Shown here: in pieces, positions 45,036 to 56,036 of the stretch
Numbering within the stretch: the stretch's first letter is position 1
Layout of the letters: each line of letters starts with the position of its first letter
DNA from: Megaustenia siamemsis
Taxonomy: Eukaryota > Mollusca > Gastropoda > Stylommatophora > Ariophantidae
Assembly: GCA_032433765.1 (NCBI GenBank)
Contig: JAVIAB010000102.1
Location: 15,071,730 to 15,135,729, forward strand
Direction: 5' to 3'
Length of the DNA stretch: 64,000 nt
Program-made: the position numbers and the translations under genes
The notes under the pieces: model-generated
What the model was told of the DNA's origin: nothing
Seen by the model: only the letters and a program-made list of their open reading frames with translations
Databases searched by the model: none

Positions 45036-45104
45036 CTGAAACAAGACTATACACACATATTATTGACAATTAATACTAATGGTTTCGTGCATACTGGAAT
45101 GGAC

Positions 45105-46007
45105 AAGCTCGTCGTCATATACCACACCGGTTGGCGTAGGCGATCTTGTCCTTCCACAATCTACCGTACATCCTATCAGTTCTGTTGTTGAATGTTTTCC
45201 ACGCCATGACACGAAGTTATCTAGTTTTGTCGTCCGCGATCTCTCTTTCCGTGAATTTTGCCAGTTGTAACCAAGTATTCCAACTTTCTTCTTCTCATGA
45301 TGTTTCTGAAAAATGTTGATTGTTTCTTTGTGATGTTTCTTATGAGCTTCCTTTTTGTGTTGACCTCTTTGAGAACTTCCTCATTGGTCTTTTTAGCTGT
45401 CCAGGGAACTTTCAATATTCTTCTGAGAAATCCCATCTCTGTGGCCTCTAATCGTATTTTCATTTGTTTGTTTACGGTCCATGATTCGCTTCCATAGGTC
45501 AGAATTGGTTCTATATAGCACCGATGAACTCTCTTTCTCACTTTTATTGACATAGATTTGTTGTATAAGATATTTTTCATTTTCTGAAATGCTATTTTGG
45601 TCTGAGCTATTCTGCTTTTTATTTCTGTGATGCATCTCCCATCTGATGTTATTATTGTGCCCAAGTATTTGAAATGTTGCACTTGTTTCAGATTTGTTTT
45701 GTTTATTGTTATGCTGCATGATGGTGATGATTGTTTCTTCGATATGACCATTACTTCTGTTTTCTTACTATTCAGACTGAAACCTTTCTTGTTGCTTTCT
45801 TTTACTATTATATCTATTATTTATTGTAGCTCATTCTCTGTCTCTGCTATTAAGACTGTGTCATCCGCATATCGTAAATTATTTATGTTGTGAACGTTGA
45901 CTTCAGTTCCTTTTTTGTCTACTATTGATCTCATAATATGTTCGCTGTAAAGTGAAAACAAATCTGCTGACAGAACACAGCCTTGTCTGACTCCTTGTTT
46001 TATATAT
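45105..46007 (-). pseudogene. LINE family H (E-like), RT and C-terminus, possible 7-bp TSD
   Basis: 903-bp minus-strand copy. RT motifs: GVRQGCVLSADLFSLYSEHIMR, then LRYADDTVLIAETENELQ with YADD at 45,860-45,871; KNILYNKSMSIKVRKRV; LTYGSESWTVNKQ; FLRRILKVPWTAKKTNEEVL; IRNITKKQSTFFRNIMRR; GKIHGKRDRGRQ; and a decayed end corresponding to LWKD-IAYANR. There is a stop or frameshift between the YADD block and the next frame (about 45,770-45,830). ATGGACA at 45,098-45,104 and 46,008-46,014 may be a TSD. Confidence 0.8.
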
Positions 46008-46094
46008 ATGGACACACTAGAACATTATTAAATATACAAATGCAAATCAGTGTTTTCTTTAACCTAAATACAATAACAGACACATCTTTGTGAC

Positions 46095-46330
46095 TAGAAG
46101 CTGCTAGTTATCCCTCTTGTTGTTCTTGGTTGTTTCTTTGCCCCTTGATTGAGCTTTCCCTCGTAGTCGTTCTGCCTAAAGATTCTCTTGGTCTGCCTTG
46201 TTTTAATTTACCAGATAGTTTCCACATGAATGTCTTGACGGGAAGTCTTTCTTCATTCATTCTCAGCACATGACCGATGTATTCCAACACCGCCTTCTTA
46301 TGAGCTCAACACGTACTCTTGTTTAGATTC
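46095..46330 (-). pseudogene. LINE C-terminal fragment (family N)
   Basis: Minus-strand remnant LEYIGHVLRMNEERLPVKTF...GKLKQGRPRESLGRT, the usual W/Y-x-GHV-x-R ... KRGRP motif at the end of LINE proteins. Short and truncated on both sides. Confidence 0.65.
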
Positions 46331-46419
46331 GTCTCTTACTGGTTCGTTTGTTATGTACACTTTCCTGCTTATATTTCTGATTCTACCCCCAACAAATAAT
46401 ATCTATACCTCTAGTACAT

Positions 46420-47130
46420 TTCAGCTACTGTATTCTTACATTTCAACTACTGTATTCTTACATTTCAGCTACTGTATTCTTACATTTCAGCTACTGTATT
46501 CTTACATTTCAGCTACTGTATTCTTACATTTCAGCTACTGTATTCTTATATTTCAGCTACTGTATTCTTACATTTCAGCTACTGTATTCTTACATTTCAG
46601 CTGCTGTATTCTTACATTTCAGCTACTGTATTCTTACATTTCAGCTACTGTATTCTTACATTTCAGCTACTGTATTCTTACATTTCAGCTACTGTATTCT
46701 TACATTTCAGCTACTGTATTCTTACATTTCAGCTACTGTATTCTTACATTTCAGCTACTGTATTCTTACATTTCTGCTACTGTATTCTTACATTTCTGCT
46801 ACTGTATTCTTACATTTCTGCTACTGTATTCTTACATTTCTGCTACTGTATTCTTACATTTCTGCTACTGTATTATTACAATTCTGCTACTGTATTATTA
46901 CATTTCTGCTACTGTACTCTTACATTTCAGCTACTGTATTCTTACATTTCAGCTACTGTATTCTTACATTTATGCTACTGTATTATTACATTTCTGCTAC
47001 TGTATTCTTACATTTCAGCTACTGTATTCTTACATTTCAGCTACTGTGTTGTTACATTTCTGCTACTGTATTCTTACATTTCTGCTACTGTATTCTTACA
47101 TTTCTGCTACTGTATTCTTACATTTCTGTT
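46420..47130. repeat. 22-bp minisatellite
   Basis: About 32 units of 22 bp (ACTGTATTCTTACATTTCAG plus CT). Left units have TTTCAGCT, right units TTTCTGCT, with some mixing. Unrelated to the 22-bp array at 2,379. Confidence 0.97.
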
Positions 47131-47134
47131 AATG

Positions 47135-47315
47135 TATTCTTACATTGATCTCTCTGTACAAACATACACTTCTGACATAGATCTCTCTGTACAAACATAA
47201 TTTTTTTATATTGACTTCTCTGTACATCTGTACAAACATACACTTCTGACATAGATCTCTATGTACACGCATAAACTTCTTGCATTGACCTCTGTATAGA
47301 AACATACACCTCATA
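47135..47315. repeat. Degenerate ~32-bp tandem repeat
   Basis: Five imperfect units with GATCTCTCTGTACAAACATA and CACTTCTGACATA. The TGTACAAAC/ATCTCT pairing resembles the 31/33-bp array at 50,400. Confidence 0.75.
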
Positions 47316-47474
47316 TAAAGGTCAATGTATGTGTTTGCGTGTATGTCTCGCTTGGTAGTATCATCCAGGCTGTCGCAAGTGACAATAGATTTAGCGCTGG
47401 TGGGAGCGTTCGGTCAGAGCTTGCTGGTTTCTTCCCTCGTGCACGCCTAGAATCATCAGTAGCCTGTCTCATTA

Positions 47475-47595
47475 TCATCTCGTCGGCCTCCGACCAGCGT
47501 TTGCTCTCTGCTTCCAGCTGGGTCTGTCTATAACGGAGTCTTCATTGTCAGAGTCAGTAATGTTGGTGTCACTACCCGTCAAGTCTACAGTAACC
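47475..47595 (-). CDS. Candidate 3'-terminal exon with a SUMO-interaction-like motif
   Basis: Minus-strand segment preceded by a textbook 3' splice site: a pyrimidine tract and CAG (TATTTTTCTCAG, plus-strand complement at 47,596-47,607). From 47,595 one frame is open for 39 codons: it starts VTVDLTGSDTNITDSDNED, continues VIDRPSWKQRANAG and stops with TGA at 47,475-47,477. V-x-V-D-L-T followed by a run of S/D/E is the classical layout of a SUMO-interacting motif. It shows no similarity to the LINE proteins around it. After the stop another frame (DDSRRARGKKPASS) also looks protein-like, so a frameshifted longer exon is possible. No upstream exon could be identified. Confidence 0.35.
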
Positions 47596-47607
47596 CTGAG
47601 AAAAATA

Positions 47608-47795
47608 GTCTGATATAGGGCATTGTATTTATTTATTTCAATGCTCTTAACTGAGGTTGATCACGTGCATCGATCTTGTGACCTTACAATGACCCTCCTG
47701 CAATGAAATGTGAAAGATGGAAGGAGGAGAGATAGATAAAGAAACAAAAGAAATCGAAAGATAACAACAATGAAAGGACAGTTAATAATACACTA
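47608..47795. other. Spacer
   Basis: Single-copy sequence between the candidate exon and the next array; it would be intron if that exon is real. Confidence 0.4.
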
Positions 47796-48320
47796 ACGAC
47801 CTCCAGATTGACAAAGTCTGTCAGTAGTACTTCAACAACCTCCAGGATGACAAAGTCTGTCAGTAGTACTTCAACGACCTCCAGGATGACAAAGTCTGTC
47901 AGTAGTACACTAACGACCTCCAGGATGACAAAGTCTGTCAGTAGTACACTAACGACCTCCAGGATGACAAAGTCTGTCAGTAGTACACTAACGACCTCCA
48001 GGATGACAAAGTCTGTCAGTAGTACACTAACGACCTCCAGGATGACAAAGTCTGTCAGTAGTACACTAACGACCTCCAGGATGACAAAGTCTGTCAGTAG
48101 TACACTAACGACCTCCAGGATGACAAAGTCTGTCAGTAGTACACAAGCGACCTCCGGCTTGACAAAGTCTGTCAGTAGTACACTAGCGACCTCCAGGATG
48201 ACAAAGTCTGTCAGTAGTACACTAACGACCTCCAGGATGACAAAGTCTGTCAGTAGTACACAAGCGACCTCCGGCTTGACAAAGTCTGTCAGTAATACAC
48301 AAGCGACCTCCAAATTGGCA
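47796..48320. repeat. 39-bp minisatellite
   Basis: About 13 units of 39 bp (GACCTCCAGGATGACAAAGT plus CTGTCAGTAGTACACTAAC), 13 codons, open on both strands for about 200 codons. Variant units with AAGCGACCTCCGGCTTG occur twice near the right end. Confidence 0.97.
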
Positions 48321-48337
48321 AAGTCTGACAGACAACG

Positions 48338-48402
48338 ACCTTTTAGACAACATAGGGTCTAGGTCTGGCATTGGTAGCACAACGTTGGGATGAAGATAGT
48401 TA
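48338..48402 (-). pseudogene. LINE family B scrap
   Basis: About 65 bp matching the LINE B stretch that encodes IFIPTLCYQCQTWTLD, out of frame. Confidence 0.6.
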
Positions 48403-48429
48403 GTTACTGCCATGATCAAATTACTTGTT

Positions 48430-48655
48430 GTTACAGCGAAACCACCTCGCTACTCCTTTGGCCTAAACCGTGAAAACCCACGATCTCCGATTCTTGCGAA
48501 CAAGAGCTCCATCAGTGTAGATGATTGCCGGATCCTCAGATGAATTCTCATAGATGTACAAGCCCTAACATTATCGGTAGGACTGAGAGACGCTATAAAA
48601 TACTAACATCCCTCCGACGCCTGATGTCAATTCAGGAGAGGGAAGCAAATACAAA
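48430..48655 (-). pseudogene. LINE RNase H N-terminal fragment (family J)
   Basis: Minus-strand reading gives YENSSEDPAIIYTDGALVRKN and RRSWVFTV, stop, AKGVARWF. YTDG is the first catalytic block of RNase H, so this supplies the part of the domain missing from the 40,255 fragment. Confidence 0.7.
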
Positions 48656-48659
48656 ACGT

Positions 48660-49003
48660 TGATGGCAATCTGTGTTCTCCACTGCCGCTATTTCTGTCAA
48701 GATCGTCGGCGCCTTCATCTCTGCCACATTCACAATGTCACACTTCCGCCTCACTGTCACTGCAGCCATCCTTTACAATAAGAGAACTTTTGTTTTTGTT
48801 TCAAATTGTCTAGTTGTACAAATGTTAGAATTTGAAGATGACATATCCAGTGGTAAGCCAAATCACAAACTCCGACGGCCGCAGTCAAAATGTAGCAATC
48901 GCGTCACTTGATAATGGACAAGTTAAATGCAGTGATGAGACTCCTGGTAATGTTTATATAGCTTCAGATGGCGTCGACATTGTGCTTTCTGGAGGACTTG
49001 TGT
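48660..49003. other. Single-copy sequence before a 27-bp array
   Basis: Moderate CpG content. A plus-strand frame MLEFEDDISSGKPNHKL (from about 48,822) contains AGTGGTAAGC, a donor-like site, but there is not enough to call an exon. Confidence 0.35.
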
Positions 49004-49275
49004 TAACGATAGGAGCACCTGCTGTTTTGTTAATCATAGGAGCACCTGCTGTTTTGTTAACCATAGGAGCACCTGCTGTTTTGTTAACCATAGGAGCACC
49101 TGCTGTTTTGTTAACCATAGGAGCACCTGCTGTTTTGTTAACCATAGGAGCACCTGCTGTTTTGTTAACCATAGGAGCACCTGCTGTTTTGTTAACCATA
49201 GGAGCACCTGCTGTTTTGTTAACCATAGGAGCACCTGCTGTTTTGTTAACCATAGGAGCACCTGCTGTTTTGAGT
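49004..49275. repeat. 27-bp minisatellite, ten near-identical units
   Basis: Unit ATAGGAGCACCTGCTGTTTT plus GTTAACC, nine codons (IGAPAVLLT on plus). Only the first two units differ (ACG or ATC instead of ACC), so the array is young. Confidence 0.97.
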
Positions 49276-49350
49276 GATAACAATGATTGGGGGGGCACTC
49301 TCAGTCGGCAGTAAATAAATATCATATATTTAACATTATCTAAAATTATC

Positions 49351-49598
49351 TTAGGAAGAAACAATCATCATTTTTTGGCCATGTAATGAGAAGAGAACAA
49401 CTGGAATATATTGTAACAACTGGAAATATTGAGGGAGGAAGAGATAGAGGGGAGCAAAGAGAAAAAAATAACAGACAGCTTAAGAGAATGGCTTGGCAGA
49501 AGGTGAACAACAGAAATGATAAATAGCTGATGAGATCGAAAGTTGTGGAGAAACATGATCACCTACGCCAGCACGCCCGGTACTTGATGATGATGATG
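49351..49598 (+). pseudogene. LINE family E 3' end, 9-bp TSD
   Basis: 248-bp plus-strand copy: RKKQSSFFGHVMRREQLEY, MAWQKVNNRND, LWRNMITYAS, then CCGGTACTTGATGATGATG. Flanked by perfect AAAATTATC at 49,342-49,350 and 49,599-49,607. Confidence 0.9.
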
Positions 49599-49964
49599 AA
49601 AATTATCCAACATTAAAGGGAAACAGAAGAAAACATCTAAAAATGCCTTCAATTGTACCCAGAATTTAAACGCCTGCCAAACACAAAGTCAAAGTATCAA
49701 ATGTAGGACACATCCATCAAAATACCTGATGGCCGGTCATTCTACTGACGAATTTCTCTAGCTCCGCAGGTGTATTTTCTTTGCTTTTTTTTTTTTTTTT
49801 ACCATCTTTCTGTACTGACCTTGTCTTTGGAATATCGGCCATCTTTCTGTAATCACATGTGACCCAGCGGGTCGGGAGACAGCGATCATCGAAACTTGGT
49901 ATCCCTGCAGCCCAGTTCTGGTCACTTCTTGACTGGCCTTTTAAATGGTCTAATGACATTTTTA

Positions 49965-50019
<55 letters not shown>

Positions 50020-50020
50020 C
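49965..50020. repeat. (CT)n microsatellite
   Basis: Dinucleotide run of about 50 bp with one TTTC interruption. Confidence 0.95.
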
Positions 50021-50080
50021 CACATATAATTTATCTTTCAAACAAATACAGATATAAGAAAAATATCTGCCATTCCAAAT

Positions 50081-50212
50081 TTCTGTAAAAAATATTTTTG
50101 TTACATTTTTCAATGAAAATATTTTTGTTACATTTTTCAATGAAAATATTTTTGTTACATTTTTCAATCAAAATATTTTTGTTACATTTTTCAATGAAAA
50201 TATTTTTGGACA
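50081..50212. repeat. 27-bp AT-rich tandem repeat, five units
   Basis: Unit AAAATATTTTTGTTACATTT plus TTCAATG. Confidence 0.93.
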
Positions 50213-50389
50213 GTAATTGAAGTACTAGCCTGAGATGTTTTCTAAATGAGCATAGCATGGCCTGTATAAATCAACAGAGGTTTTGAATAGATATATTTGT
50301 AGAAGAATACATTTGTTGTACAGAATGTACGAGACGGCATTTATTACGAGAACAGTGAAGTCTGTGTACAAACTGATATTTCCTGCATG

Positions 50390-51010
50390 CAGATATATGT
50401 ACAAGCTGACATCTCTTACATACATGCATGTACAAGCTGACATCTCTTACATACATGCATGTACAAGCTGACATCTCTTACATACAGAAGCATGTACAAA
50501 CTGACATCTCTTACATACAGAAGCATGTACAAACTGACATCTCTTACATACAGATGCACGTACAAACTGACATCTCTTACATACATGCATGTACAGGCTG
50601 ACATCTCTTACATACATGCATGTACAAGCTGACATCTCTTACATACATGCATGTACAAGTTGACATCTGTTACATACAGAAGCATGTACAAACTGACATC
50701 TCTTACATACAGAAGCATGTACAAACTGACATCTCTTACATACAGATGCATGTACAAACTGACATCTCTTACATACATGCATGTACAGGCTGACATCTCT
50801 TACATACATGCATGTACAAGCTGACATCTCTTACATACATGCATGTACAAGCTGACATCTCTTACATACAGAAGCATGTACAAACTGACATCTCTTACAT
50901 ACAGAAGCATATACAAACTGACATCTCTTACATACAGATGCAAGTACAAATTGGCATCTCTTACATATATGCATGTACAGACTGACATCTCTTACATACA
51001 GAAGAATGTA
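50390..51010. repeat. 31/33-bp minisatellite organised as a 192-bp higher-order repeat
   Basis: Two unit types: 31 bp (CATACATGCATGTACAAGCT) and 33 bp (CATACAGAAGCATGTACAAA), both ending GACATCTCTTA. They follow the order 31-31-33-33-33-31, total 192 bp, repeated three times from about 50,412, 50,604 and 50,796. Confidence 0.96.
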
Positions 51011-51998
51011 TAAACGTGCAGCCATCTATCAACTCAATGGGACAAAACATTCAGGAAAGACATGACCATTCTAATGTTACATTAATTCCCATAGAGAAAA
51101 GAAAAGAAATATGTGAATATCAATAAAAGTGAAGTAGTAGCGAAGCCATGGAAACTTAAAGATACAAAAGACTGCACGTCCTGACCTTTTTTTTAGGGCA
51201 AACAATTCGCAATGCATGCCGGTTAGGATATTTTCAGAGTGATTGTCTTCTCTCTTCTAAATTGTGTTCCTAAATTCGTCTTCTGAATGGTTTCCTAAAT
51301 ATTCGTCTTCTGAAATGTGTTCCTAAATATTCGTCTTGCTTGCATCTTGACAACATCATGATGGGTGTAGATTAGGAATTTCAGTGGCGTAGCTAGGGTT
51401 TCAAGTTTCTGTGGTAAGGTTGGTTTGTGGTTGGCCATTCCCTGGGACAAGACAAGTAGTGTGTCCCCATAGCCAGCTGTTGCTGTATATGTTATTACTA
51501 CTTTCTTTATTTTCTTATAATATTTTTAGCCCCTCAGAATTTTGCTTCGAGTACAACTATTCGCCCGCACAGCAACCTCCACCATCACACACAAACATGC
51601 GCAACGCCGCTGATGTATATTCTAGATCAGTTAAGGAAACGGCTTGAATAGCTGTGCTGTCATTAAAGATGACGTAAATCTTGGCATTTCTAGCTGGCAT
51701 ACATAATATGTTGTCATATCGGAGTTAAGAACTATAATAAGTTGTCTTGAGTTCATTTGTCAAGTATGCTGTTTCGTTGTTCATAATTATAATGCAGTTA
51801 TAATGCATATAGCGTTGGGTGTTTCTTATGTTCATTTTTAAATCTGCGTTGTTTATTACAATGGCTGATTCTGTTCATAGTCACCTGTTCATATATTTCA
51901 CCTGCAATATTTTCAATAAACAAGAATCATTTAGTTCACTTGGACATTTATTTGACTTAAAACTTTTTTTTTTAATTTCCTAGACTTTAATTTTTTAG
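51011..51998. other. Single-copy sequence
   Basis: Short triplication of CTAAATATTCGTCTTCTGAA-like sequence near 51,255-51,340. No gene recognised. Confidence 0.5.
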
Positions 51999-52380
51999 AC
52001 AATAGACAAGAAAATCACTGGAGTCTGAAGAAATGTGGTTTTACAGAAGAATGTTGAGAATACCATGGACAGCTAAGAAGAGTAATGAAAATGTTCTGAA
52101 AGAGGCCAAAGCAAAAAGAGAGCTAATTTCCAATATTAGGAAGAAACAATCATCATTTTTTGGTCATGTAATGAGAAAAGAACAGCTGGAATATATTGTA
52201 ATAACTGGAAAAATTGAGGGACAAAGAGATAGAAGGAAGCAAAGAAAAGAAATACCAGACAGCTTAAGAGAATGGCTTGGCAGAAGGTCAACAACAGAAA
52301 TGATAAATAACTGTCGAGATCGAAAGTTGTGGAGAGACATGATCACCTACGCCAGCAGGCCCGGTACTTGATGATGATGA
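51999..52380 (+). pseudogene. LINE family E 3' fragment, cleanest frame
   Basis: Plus-strand copy with an open frame of 112 codons (52,033-52,371): FYRRMLRIPWTAKKSNENVL, KRELISNIRKKQSSFFGHVM, GKIEGQRDRRKQRKEI, DSLREWLGRRSTTEMINN, RDRKLWRDMITYASRPGT, stop, then GATGATGATGA tail. Useful reference for the other copies. The absence of RT and endonuclease means it is 5'-truncated. T-rich flanks make the TSD ambiguous. Confidence 0.88.
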
Positions 52381-53165
52381 GATTTTTTGATTAAATATGC
52401 CAGTTTGATTTTTCTTATTCGCTACAATATAATAATTTTATCAGCGGTTTATAATATTCTAACTTACAGAATTATAAGGTGTAGGTGTTCTCAGTTTATT
52501 TTGCATTTAACTGTGGAATGATATGTCCATTAGCACCTGGCCTACAGGCATAATCAGCGCAGGAAATATGTTATTATCGCACAAACTGTTTCGCACAGTC
52601 AGCTTTATGCGTGTCATACAACCTGGACTACATACGCGTTTATGTTATCACATATGAACAATGAGATGTGGACTTTTGGCGCATACAACTTGCTGCATAT
52701 ATCATAGACACCTAGACTATAGGAACACTGTGCACGTCACGACGACCTAGATGCTTGGCAATATCGTATAGTAGTTTGCGTGCGCACAGATTACTGGCAT
52801 ATAAAGAACGGTGTATATGTTGTGGGGCCTCAAACAACAGGCACTTTAGCCTGATACATATGTTACTGAGGGCTGAATTGTTGGCACGTTGTCGTTAATA
52901 AATATATTGATGACACATGATTGTATATGCCATGGTTAGCTCTGTCAACACATTCAGTTGACAAGAGACAGATGGGACAATAGTAGGAGACAGATGGTAC
53001 TGAATGAAAATTATTATAGAGGGAAACTTCCGAGGTGATAGATCAGCGAATCATTTCAGGGGAGGGTTAAAGTTGTGCTGTGCCTGTGTTGAGGCACTGC
53101 GCCGAGGAGTACTGGTTCAATCTTGCTTCGGACCGTCTGTTGATCTTTGTTTTTTCTGTTTCAAA
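52381..53165. other. Unusual single-copy stretch, perhaps a decayed tandem repeat
   Basis: Recurring short phrases (GGCCTACAGGCAT, GGACTACATACGC, AGACTATAGGAAC) about 100 bp or multiples apart hint at a very old repeat. A tRNA-like box B (GGTTCAATC) occurs near 53,112. No ORF. Confidence 0.35.
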
Positions 53166-53169
53166 GGTT

Positions 53170-53585
53170 ATTGAATTATTGAGTTATTTGCACTCCGAAC
53201 ATGTCCATCCGACAGGTACTCAGATCCTCTCAGCAAGTCCCGCAGTGGCCAGCGACTGACGAATCCAGTTCTATGTTGGTTGATAAGTCTTCTTACACGG
53301 CCACCAAGTTTCTCATTTCTGTCTGTGCCCATCTTAACTCCCATTTCCATCATCCGAAGAAGTGACGTGGATCTGTGTTAGTCGAAGTCCTGTGCTCTTC
53401 CCACATCTCGGAAGGCTTTGATGATGTCCGCCCGATCCATTGGTTGCCCGTCCTCAACACCAGCGCAGCTAGCCAACCTTTCAAAGGTTATTTGTGGTTT
53501 TGTTTCCGAGAGTTGTAAACATAGCTCTTCCCCTAACGTGATTCGATGGGACAACAGTAACGATTGTGAACATGACAGAGACACA
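53170..53585 (-). pseudogene. LINE RNase H C-terminal fragment (family J)
   Basis: Minus-strand counterpart of the 40,255 fragment: RLASCAGVEDGQPMDRADII, AFRDVGRAQDFD, then after a frameshift MGVKMGTDRNEKLGGRVRRL, HRTGFVSRWPLRDLL. Here the codons after PMDR are normal (CGGGCGGAC), whereas the 40-kb copy has a G17 tract. Confidence 0.8.
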
Positions 53586-53619
53586 AATCATGGGCCTGTT
53601 TTAAATAAATTCAAAATAG

Positions 53620-55265
53620 ATGAGATAATGAAATAGATGAGATAATGAAATAGATGAGATAATGAAATAGATGAGATAATGAAATAGATGAGATAATGAA
53701 ATAGATGAGATAATGAAATAGATGAGATAATGAAATAGATGAGATAATGAAATAGATGAGATAATGAAATAGATGAGATAATGAAATAGATGAGATAATG
53801 AAATAGATGTGGTAATGAAATAGATGAGATAATGAAATAGAAGAGATAATGAAATAGATAAGATAATGAAATAGATGTGGTAATGAAATAGATGAGATAA
53901 TGAAGTAGATGAGATAATGGAATAGATGAGATAATGAAATAGATGTGGTAATGAAATATATGTGGTAATGAAATAGATGAGATAATGAAATAGATGAGAT
54001 AATGAAATAGATGTGGCAATAAAATAGATGAGATAATGAAATAGATGTGGTAATGAAATAGATGAGATAATGAAATAGATGTGGTAATGAAATAGATGAG
54101 ATAATGAAATAGATGAGATAATGAAATAGATGTGGTAATGAAATAGATGAGATAATGAAATAGAAGTGGTAATGAAATATATGTAATGAAATAGATGAGA
54201 TAATGAAATAGATGATATAATGAAATAGATGTGGTAATGAAATAGATGAGATAATGAAATAGATGTGGTAATGAAATAGATGAGATAATGAAATAGATGT
54301 GGTAATGAACTAGATGTGGTAATGAAATAGATGTGGTAATGAAAAAGATGTGGTAATGAAATAGATGAGATAATGAAATAGATGTGGTGATGAAATAGAT
54401 GTGGTAATGAAACAGATGTGGTAATGAAACAGATGAGATAATGAAATAGATGATATAATGAAATAGATGTGGTAATAAAATAGATGAGATAATGAAATAG
54501 ATGAGATAATGAAATAGATTAGATAATGAAATAGATGTGGTAACGAAATAGATGAGATAATGAAATAGATGAGATAATGAAATAGATGTAATGAAATAGA
54601 TGAGCTAATGAAATAGACGAGATAATGAAATAGATGAAATAAATGAGATAATGAAATAGATGCGATAATGAAATAGATGAGATAATTAAATAGATGTTGT
54701 AATGAAATAGATGTGGCAATGAAATAGATGAGATAATGAAATAGATGAGATAATGAAATAGATGTGGTGATGAATTAGATGTGGTAATGAAACAGATGAG
54801 ATAATGAATTAGATGAGATAATGAAATAGATAAGATAATGAAATAGATGTGGTAATGAAATAGATGAGATAAAGAAATAGACGTGGTAATGAAATAGATG
54901 TGATAATAAAATAGATGAGATAATAAAATAGATGCAATGAAATAGATGAGATAATGAAATAGATGTAATGAAATAGATTAGATAATGAAATAGATGTGGT
55001 AATGAAATAGATGAGATAATGAAATAGATGCAATGAAATAGATGATATAATGAAATAGATGTGGTAATAAAATAGATGAGATAATGAAATAGATGTGGTA
55101 ATGAAATATAGATGAGATAAAGAAATAGACGTGGTAATGAAATATATGAGATAATGAAATAGATGTGGTAATGAAATATAGATGAGATAAAGAAATAGAC
55201 GTGGTAATGAAATATATGAGATAATGAAATAGATGAGATAATGAATAGATGTGGTAATGAAATAG
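53620..55265. repeat. 17-bp minisatellite with two unit types
   Basis: About 97 units of AATGAAATAGATGAGAT or AATGAAATAGATGTGGT. The left 180 bp is nearly pure GAGAT type; further right the types intermingle, with short units (GATGTAATGAAATA). The minus strand is open in long frames of F/I/S/Y/H/L only. Confidence 0.97.
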
Positions 55266-55334
55266 ATGGTGTGGTTCATGAGAAATGAAGACTGGAATTC
55301 TTGGTTAGAACTAACAAAATACAAGGGAAGTTAA

Positions 55335-55485
55335 TCGCGGACGACAAAGAGAGAAGATACTGGATATCTTGGTGTTGTGTCACGGGAAACAGTCAACAAC
55401 AGAACTGATACGATGCACGCATGAAAGAGGATTGTAGAAAGACATGATCGCCTTCGCATACCGGTAGACACGTGATGATGATTGA
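55335..55485 (+). pseudogene. LINE family H 3' terminus
   Basis: Plus-strand end fragment, complement of the 45,105-45,260 region (CGCGGACGACAAAGAGAGAA, GACATGATCGCCTTCGCATA) with a short GATGATGATT tail. Confidence 0.7.
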
Positions 55486-55663
55486 ACATAGGCCACCGAC
55501 AAGAACGGTCCAGTCCTTTCTGTCCATCGCTGTTCCTTCTAATCTTCTCCACGTCTAATTTATCTTCGCGATTTGTCTCTAAAATTAATTTCTTTGTTTG
55601 TTCCTAGGTTCCTCCCTGTTTCCTCTATGCCTGTGAGCGTCTGATGAGAGATTGTCTGCTAAG

Positions 55664-55925
55664 TAATAAAATAAGTAAAGTACGCCCGTCACGCCAAGTG
55701 GCGCATAGGGAATATGGTGTTAGTGACCATGAATTTTACATACCTTCAGCACATGATTTTTGGCGTAATGTGGTCGGTATTACGCCCGTGCCGCTTTACT
55801 TTCCCAGAAAAAAAATCCGGTACCCATTAAAGGCCGGGTGAACCCGGAAGCCGTCGGTTGGGATCGAACCCTACCTAGTATCCTTTGTAGTCCAGTTCAC
55901 TAACCACTGAGCTATCGCAGCTCCC
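55664..55925 (-). mobile_element. Complete tRNA-derived SINE, 262 bp, 12-bp TSD
   Basis: Minus-strand full-length copy. The right end is the head, GGGAGCTGCGATAGCTCAG, with box B GGGTTCGATCCC; the left end is the tail TACTTATTTTATTA. Perfect 12-bp TSD TTGTCTGCTAAG at 55,652-55,663 and 55,926-55,937 sets both element ends exactly. Confidence 0.95.
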
Positions 55926-56036
55926 TTGTCTGCTAAGCCTTGTAGTCATTACTTCAATTTAACCAGGGCTTTCCGGTCCCGCTAATGCGACATGCTAACA
56001 ACAATTTGACATTTCATGATCCTTCACTTAGAGACA

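Noticed and set aside
46353..47132. 259-codon multi-pass membrane protein
   Set aside because: Arises from the T-rich 22-bp array; hydrophobicity follows from TTT/CTT/ATT codons.
53588..55324. Minus-strand F/I/S/Y-rich membrane proteins
   Set aside because: Frames through the 17-bp array; no coding constraint.
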